A stretch of DNA of 64,000 nucleotides, taken from Parafannyhessea umbonata. GTDB lineage: Bacteria; Actinomycetota; Coriobacteriia; Coriobacteriales; Atopobiaceae. Position numbers and translations under genes: made by a program. Below are positions 59,923 through 64,000 of the stretch, one piece after another. The stretch's first letter is position 1. The number at the start of each line of letters is the position of its first letter. The DNA is taken from contig NZ_FOGP01000001.1 of assembly GCF_900111255.1 (NCBI RefSeq), positions 33,218 through 97,217 of the forward strand, written 5' to 3'. The notes under the pieces were generated by a model. The model made no database searches. It was not told the DNA's origin and saw only the letters and a list, made by a program, of their open reading frames with translations.

Positions 59923-61053
59923 ATGTTTATCGATGTTTATGCGATTCAGAATGTTCCGCCCTGCAACATCAACCGCGATGATACCGGAACGCCTAAGACG
60001 GCCATCTATGGCGGAGCGCTTCGCGCGAGGGTATCAAGTCAGGCATGGAAGCGTGCGATGCGCGAGTCTTTCCCCTCGATGCTTGGTGCCGACGAGCTTG
60101 GTGTGCGTACGAAGAAGGCGGTGTCCTTGGTTGCGGACAAGATCACCGAGGTTTCTCCAGAGATGTCAGAGAGGGCCATGGATTATGCCGAGGCCGTCCT
60201 AAAGGCTGCAGGGGTAAAGGTAAAGGAGTCGAAGAGGGCTGGGTCCGATTCTGGTAGTCCAGTCACTGAGTACCTTCTTTTTATTTCTCGTTCGGAGATT
60301 GCCAAGCTTGCTGACATTGCCGTTAATCATTTTGGAGCAGGCGAGGACCCGTCTTCTATTTCCAAGGAGCTCAAGAAAGAGGTCTCTGCTGCATTTCACG
60401 GCACCCAGGCCCTGGATATCGCCCTTTTCGGGCGAATGCTTGCTGATTCGCCCGACCTGAATGTCGACGCGGCCGCACAGGTGGCGCATGCTATCTCTGT
60501 CGACAAGATTACGCAGGAGTATGACTTCTTTACTGCTATAGACGATTGCGTTTCAGAGGACAACGCCGGCGCGGCGATGATCGAGACGAACGGCTTCAAT
60601 TCGTCAACTCTGTATCGCTACGCAACAGTTAATGTTGATTCGCTTCTGTGCCAGCTTGGCGATGTGAAGGCCGCGGCATGTGGTGCAAGGGCATTCATTG
60701 AGGCCTTTGCGACATCCATGCCAACGGGCAAGCAGAACTCGTTTGCGAATAAGACTCTCCCCAACGCTCTTCTCGTTTCCATTCGTAATGGCGGACCAAT
60801 CAATGCCGTTTCAGCGTTCGAAGTGCCTGTTCGCGCAACGGCAGACTCTTCGATCAGTCATCAGGCAGAGGAGAAGTTGGCGGATTCGATTCGTTCGTTC
60901 GAGACCTCATTTGGTCAGTCTCCGAAGAGGGCGATGTGGCTTGCTACTGATGGCGGCGGCGAGCAGCTGAGGAGCTATGGGGAGGAGACCGATTTCGTCG
61001 GAATGCTCGCGGCCGTTGAAGATGAGGTTATGGCTTATGGCGAGGGTGACTAG
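59923..61053 (+). CDS. cas7: Cascade backbone subunit Cas7/Cse4 (CasC)
   Basis: 376-aa Cas7, which forms the six-copy helical backbone along the crRNA. FIDVYAIQNVPPCNINRDDTGTPKTAIYGGALRARVSSQAWKRAMR at the N-terminus is the clear type I-E signature. The thumb and the glycine-rich RRM region follow. ATG 59923 is chosen by GGAGG eight bases upstream; the earlier in-frame codons lie within casB. The cas5 start follows two bases after its stop, giving tight coupling. Confidence 0.95.
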   Translation: MFIDVYAIQNVPPCNINRDDTGTPKTAIYGGALRARVSSQAWKRAMRESFPSMLGADELGVRTKKAVSLVADKITEVSPEMSERAMDYAEAVLKAAGVKVKESKRAGSDSGSPVTEYLLFISRSEIAKLADIAVNHFGAGEDPSSISKELKKEVSAAFHGTQALDIALFGRMLADSPDLNVDAAAQVAHAISVDKITQEYDFFTAIDDCVSEDNAGAAMIETNGFNSSTLYRYATVNVDSLLCQLGDVKAAACGARAFIEAFATSMPTGKQNSFANKTLPNALLVSIRNGGPINAVSAFEVPVRATADSSISHQAEEKLADSIRSFETSFGQSPKRAMWLATDGGGEQLRSYGEETDFVGMLAAVEDEVMAYGEGD

Positions 61054-61055
61054 AA

Positions 61056-61808
61056 ATGAGCGTACTGCTTTTGAGGCTATCTGGTCCCATGCAGGCCTGG
61101 GGAGACTCTTCGCGTTTTGTTATGAGGACGACTCGTAGAGAGCCAACGAAAAGTGGCGTTGTGGGGCTATTGGCGGCCGCGCTCGGGAGATCACGAGAAG
61201 AATCAATTGAAGACATTGCTTCGCTCGAATTTGGTGTTCGAGCTGATCAACCGGGGCAGTTGCTTTCTGATTTTCAAACCGAGCGGTCTCTTGACGGTAA
61301 GAAGACAATGCCGCTTTCGACGAGGTATTATCTTGCGGATGCAAAGTTTCTTGTTGCGTTGCAGGGCAATCCGGAACATCTATGCGAGATTGCTGATGCA
61401 CTCGACTCTCCTGTTTGGCCGCTTTTTCTTGGGCGTCGTTCATGCCCTCCCGACTCCCCAATAAAGATTGGGGTCTTCGATGAGTTCGAAGACGTACGCG
61501 TCGCGCTCAAAAAGCATCCGTGGATTGCGTCGAGCCGCTATCAACGAGCTCATGTTGGCGATGCGCTTGAAGTGTCAGTTGATGCGCGTGATGGAGAACC
61601 TTGTGTTAGCCAGTCTGATTTTCCTCTGAGTTATAGCGGTACGGGGAGGCGGTACGCCAACCGACCCGTTTACAGGTTCTCTGTTGATGCGGCAAGTTTG
61701 TCGAATCGCACCGTTGAGGATGAGTCGCAGTCAGGGAATCGCGTTTCTCGGTCTTCGGTAACCTCTGGGGATTTGTTTGACGAGCATGACCCGATGGGCT
61801 TTTTCTAG
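61056..61808 (+). CDS. cas5: Cascade subunit Cas5e/CasD
   Basis: 250-aa Cas5, which caps the 5' handle of the crRNA. LLLRLSGPMQAWGDSSRFVMRTTRREPTKSGVVGLLAAALG is the typical N-terminus, with the WG and TRREPTKSG motifs. The C-terminal RRYANRPVY segment is also conserved. ATG 61056 begins two bases after the cas7 stop; ribosome re-initiation is likely. The stop overlaps the SD of cas6e. Confidence 0.94.
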   Translation: MSVLLLRLSGPMQAWGDSSRFVMRTTRREPTKSGVVGLLAAALGRSREESIEDIASLEFGVRADQPGQLLSDFQTERSLDGKKTMPLSTRYYLADAKFLVALQGNPEHLCEIADALDSPVWPLFLGRRSCPPDSPIKIGVFDEFEDVRVALKKHPWIASSRYQRAHVGDALEVSVDARDGEPCVSQSDFPLSYSGTGRRYANRPVYRFSVDAASLSNRTVEDESQSGNRVSRSSVTSGDLFDEHDPMGFF

Positions 61809-61818
61809 GAGGGTTCTT

Positions 61819-62517
61819 GTGTTCATTTCTCGTATGCCGCTGAATGTTGAAAGAGCGCAGGCCATGCGGCTGATTAGTTCTCCTTATAGGATTCACGCTG
61901 CGGTGGAGCATGCATTTGCCCCAGGCGCGAATCGGCTGTCACCTGATGGTCGAATCCTTTGGAGGATCGATGCGTCAACACACGATAAGGATGTTATATG
62001 GCTCTATGTCGTGAGCCCCGACCGTCCTGATTTCTCGCATCTGTGCGAACAGGTTGGCTGGCCCACGACAACGCAGTGGGAATGTAAGGACTACTCGCCC
62101 GTCATTTCGTCTATTCAGGAGGGGCAGGTTTGGCAGTTTCGCCTTAAGGCTAATCCGTCGCGGAGGGTCGCGCGAGATTGTGGGTTGAGATCAAATGCTT
62201 CTGTCGTCGGAAAGACGATGGGGCATGTCACCGTTGGCCAACAGGTTGACTGGCTTGCCGCCCGTGCCGCTCGTAATGGATTCGAGGTTCTACAGGGCGA
62301 ATCTGGCGCGCCTCGTGTAAACGTATCGCACAGAAAGATTGAGCGTTTCGCTCGAGGGAGCGAAATGGTAACCCTTTCGACGGCGAGGTTCGATGGGCTT
62401 CTTCGTGTGACTGACGGGGATGCCTTCAAGCAAGCTTTGTGCCATGGCCTTGGTCGTGCAAAGGGGTTCGGCTGCGGCCTCATGACAATTGCGCCGGTAA
62501 GACGATCTGCGGGTTAG
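61819..62517 (+). CDS. cas6e: CRISPR RNA endonuclease Cas6e/CasE
   Basis: 232-aa Cas6e, which cleaves the repeat hairpin to make crRNAs and stays bound to the 3' end. With the GTG start at 61819 (AGGAGGG five bases upstream) the histidine in YRIHAAVEH is residue 26, the same position as the catalytic His26 of the Thermus enzyme, which supports this start. The glycine-rich loop GLGRAKGFGCGL lies at the C-terminus. It is followed by cas1 after 22 bases. Confidence 0.93.
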   Translation: MFISRMPLNVERAQAMRLISSPYRIHAAVEHAFAPGANRLSPDGRILWRIDASTHDKDVIWLYVVSPDRPDFSHLCEQVGWPTTTQWECKDYSPVISSIQEGQVWQFRLKANPSRRVARDCGLRSNASVVGKTMGHVTVGQQVDWLAARAARNGFEVLQGESGAPRVNVSHRKIERFARGSEMVTLSTARFDGLLRVTDGDAFKQALCHGLGRAKGFGCGLMTIAPVRRSAG

Positions 62518-62539
62518 GCCGCCGTTCGGAGGAGGCGTT

Positions 62540-63520
62540 ATGACGGATTCGCATGGTTCAACTTCGGGAGCGGATGGCTTGGTGCGATCTGGATCGCCTC
62601 CTCCGGACATTGCAAGTTTGGCGAGGGTCGATGATCGGCTTTCTTTTCTATACTTTGAGCATTGTCGAATTAATCGAGCTGACAACGCTATTACAGTTCA
62701 TGACGAGAACGGCACGATTCACATACCATCTGCCGTCTTGAGTGTTCTTATGCTTGGGCCAGGAACAAGCGTTACTCATGATGCGATGACGGTCATTAGT
62801 GAGAGTGGGTCGACTGTTGTGTGGGTGGGCGAGAGGGGCGTACGGATGTATGCTTCGGGCAAGCCTCTAACCCATTCGTCTTCTTTGTTGCAACGACAAG
62901 CGGAGCTTTCGACAAACAGGCGCAGTCGTATAGCCGTAGCGCGCTCCATGTATCAGATGAGATTTCCCAACGAGGACGTGAGCTCCCTAACAATGCAGCA
63001 GCTCAGAGGGCGAGAGGGAGCTCGCATTCGAAGGACATATCGGGAATGGTCCCAAAGGACAAGTGTCCCTTGGGACAAAAGAGATTATGATCCCCACTCG
63101 TTTGAGAGTTCGACTGATATAAATAAGGCGCTCTCCGCTGCGCATGCATGTCTTTACGGGTTGACCCATGCCGTCATAATCGCGATGGGGTGCTCTCCGG
63201 GCTTGGGCTTTGTGCATACCGGACATGAAAACTCGTTTGTGTATGACATTGCTGATTTATATAAGGCCGAGACGTCGATTCCCGTTGCGTTTAAGACGGT
63301 GGCGCTGACGCCGAAAGATGTTGGGGCGGCGACCCGAAGAAACATGCGTGATTCGTTCTTCGATGAAAAGATCATTCGCAAGATGGTTCATGACATTAAA
63401 GCTTTGTTGGGAGTGTCGCATGAGGACGATTCGTTGCCGGAGGGAGATCATGTTGCGCTTTGGGACGAAGCTTTGGGCGAGGTTCCATCAGGGAGATCCT
63501 ATTCAGAGGAAGCGGAGTAA
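62540..63520 (+). CDS. cas1: CRISPR integrase Cas1 (type I-E)
   Basis: 326-aa Cas1, which integrates new spacers with Cas2. The active-site residues align with E. coli Cas1 at a constant offset of 18: Glu159 (in RGREG), His226 (in HTGHENSF), Asp236 and Asp239 (in DIADLY). The N-terminal extension of about 20 residues explains the offset. ATG 62540 has GGAGGCG. Its stop shares one base with the cas2 start. The active site is intact, so adaptation is probably functional. Confidence 0.96.
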   Translation: MTDSHGSTSGADGLVRSGSPPPDIASLARVDDRLSFLYFEHCRINRADNAITVHDENGTIHIPSAVLSVLMLGPGTSVTHDAMTVISESGSTVVWVGERGVRMYASGKPLTHSSSLLQRQAELSTNRRSRIAVARSMYQMRFPNEDVSSLTMQQLRGREGARIRRTYREWSQRTSVPWDKRDYDPHSFESSTDINKALSAAHACLYGLTHAVIIAMGCSPGLGFVHTGHENSFVYDIADLYKAETSIPVAFKTVALTPKDVGAATRRNMRDSFFDEKIIRKMVHDIKALLGVSHEDDSLPEGDHVALWDEALGEVPSGRSYSEEAE

Positions 63521-63879
63521 TGGTTGTCCTTGTTCTCACAGCCTGTCCCCCAGGTCTTAGAGGCGATTTAACAAGATGGCTTCTTGAAATAGCGCCAGGA
63601 GTCTTTGTCGGTCGCATTAGCGCTCGCGTGAGAGAAAGGTTGTGGGAGCGCGTTTGCTCTCTCGTGAAGGGTGGACGTGCGATTATGGTCTATCCAGCCA
63701 AAAACGAGCAACGTCTTGCTTTTGAGGTTCTTCAGTCCGACTGGAAGCCCGTCGATTGCGAGGGGGTTGAACTGATCCAACGCCCCAACGGTTTGGAGAG
63801 AACTTCTTTGGTTGGGGTACCCCCTAGGGGATGGAGCAATGCGAGTAAGCATCACAAGGCTCGAAAGTATGGTTGTTAG
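63520..63879 (+). CDS. cas2: CRISPR-associated Cas2 (type I-E)
   Basis: 119-aa Cas2e, a dimeric partner of Cas1 in spacer acquisition. VVLVLTACPPGLRGDLTRWLLEIAPGVFVG is typical, with strands and helices in the expected order and a C-terminal tail of 25 residues. The ATG overlaps the TAA of cas1 by one base, so the two are made together. Protein length is within the usual Cas2e range of 95-120. The CRISPR leader follows directly. Confidence 0.95.
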   Translation: MVVLVLTACPPGLRGDLTRWLLEIAPGVFVGRISARVRERLWERVCSLVKGGRAIMVYPAKNEQRLAFEVLQSDWKPVDCEGVELIQRPNGLERTSLVGVPPRGWSNASKHHKARKYGC

Positions 63880-63964
63880 GAGCGCTTTAAACATACGCTA
63901 TTAATGAACCTTGAAAACCGAATTAGAAATGGGAATTTCGTATATCATCTGCTGTTGAATTAGT
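63880..63964 (+). promoter_or_regulatory. CRISPR leader
   Basis: 85 AT-rich bases between the cas2 stop and the first repeat, with stretches such as TTTAAACATACGCTATTAATG and GAATTTCGTATATC. In type I-E systems such leaders promote array transcription and direct new spacers to the first repeat. No clear promoter boxes were assigned. Confidence 0.7.
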
Positions 63965-64000
63965 GTGCTCCCCGCACATGCGGGGATGATCCCGGGGGTC
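63965..64000 (+). CRISPR. First repeat of a type I-E CRISPR array, cut by window end
   Basis: Positions 63965-63993 match the usual type I-E 29-base repeat: GTGCTCCCCGCACATGCGGGGATGATCCC split as GTGCT, then the CCCCGC/GCGGGG hairpin around ACAT, then ATGATCCC. The remaining seven bases begin the first spacer. Only one repeat is inside the window, so the array itself is inferred from the repeat form and its place after cas2 and the leader. Confidence 0.85.

Overview
The window looks like chromosomal DNA of a high-GC Gram-positive anaerobe, most likely a Coriobacteriia member of the Olsenella/Atopobium type. The grounds are strong GC bias in most genes, frequent GTG and TTG starts with good Shine-Dalgarno (SD) sequences, and the gene repertoire: LuxS plus MtnN, an enolase, PTS sugar transport, a short Tat operon and type I-E CRISPR-Cas. 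The placement is inference from style and content; no rRNA or tRNA gene was seen.

Positions 1-39,200 are mostly housekeeping. In order they hold a CmpB-like membrane protein cut by the left edge, dCMP deaminase, an SGNH hydrolase, enolase, a DUF1653 protein, an M16C zinc protease, a DMT exporter, a universal stress protein, UppP, a Nudix hydrolase, a tyrosine phosphatase, a cation efflux protein, PcrA helicase, a mechanosensitive channel, MtnN-LuxS, DegV, NhaA, an aminotransferase and a TPR-STAS-Tat cluster. A replication cluster follows (topA-tmk-holB-PSP1), then a small gene behind a LexA-like box, QueD, a YczE-type membrane protein, a short-chain dehydrogenase, a GH5-like protein that has lost its catalytic glutamates, RsmI and a HerA-like ATPase.

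Positions 39,240-45,930 form a sugar module. A GntR/UTRA regulator sits upstream of an operon encoding a TIM-like isomerase, YjbQ, galactitol-type PTS IIB and IIC, a membrane protein, a class II aldolase and PTS IIA. TTGTACA-type sites lie in front of both the regulator and the operon, and a strong terminator splits the operon. After the IIA gene comes a C-rich run of hairpins ending in a 17-bp terminator, which I read as a candidate small RNA.

Positions 45,930-54,300 are accessory. They hold a cluster of TGTCGC palindromes before a 49-codon ORF, a RelB-YafQ toxin-antitoxin pair with its own palindrome, a truncated AlbA-type ATPase, and a LacI regulator divergent from two esterases and followed by a PTS IIBC gene, with four GGGAACGTTCCC operators. 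A HigA antitoxin without a partner and a collapsed MATE/SpoIIE/HATPase gene complete the region.

Positions 54,300-64,000 hold a complete type I-E set (cas3, casA, casB, cas7, cas5, cas6e, cas1, cas2) and the first CRISPR repeat, which the right edge cuts off. This block is visibly richer in A and T than the rest, consistent with horizontal acquisition.
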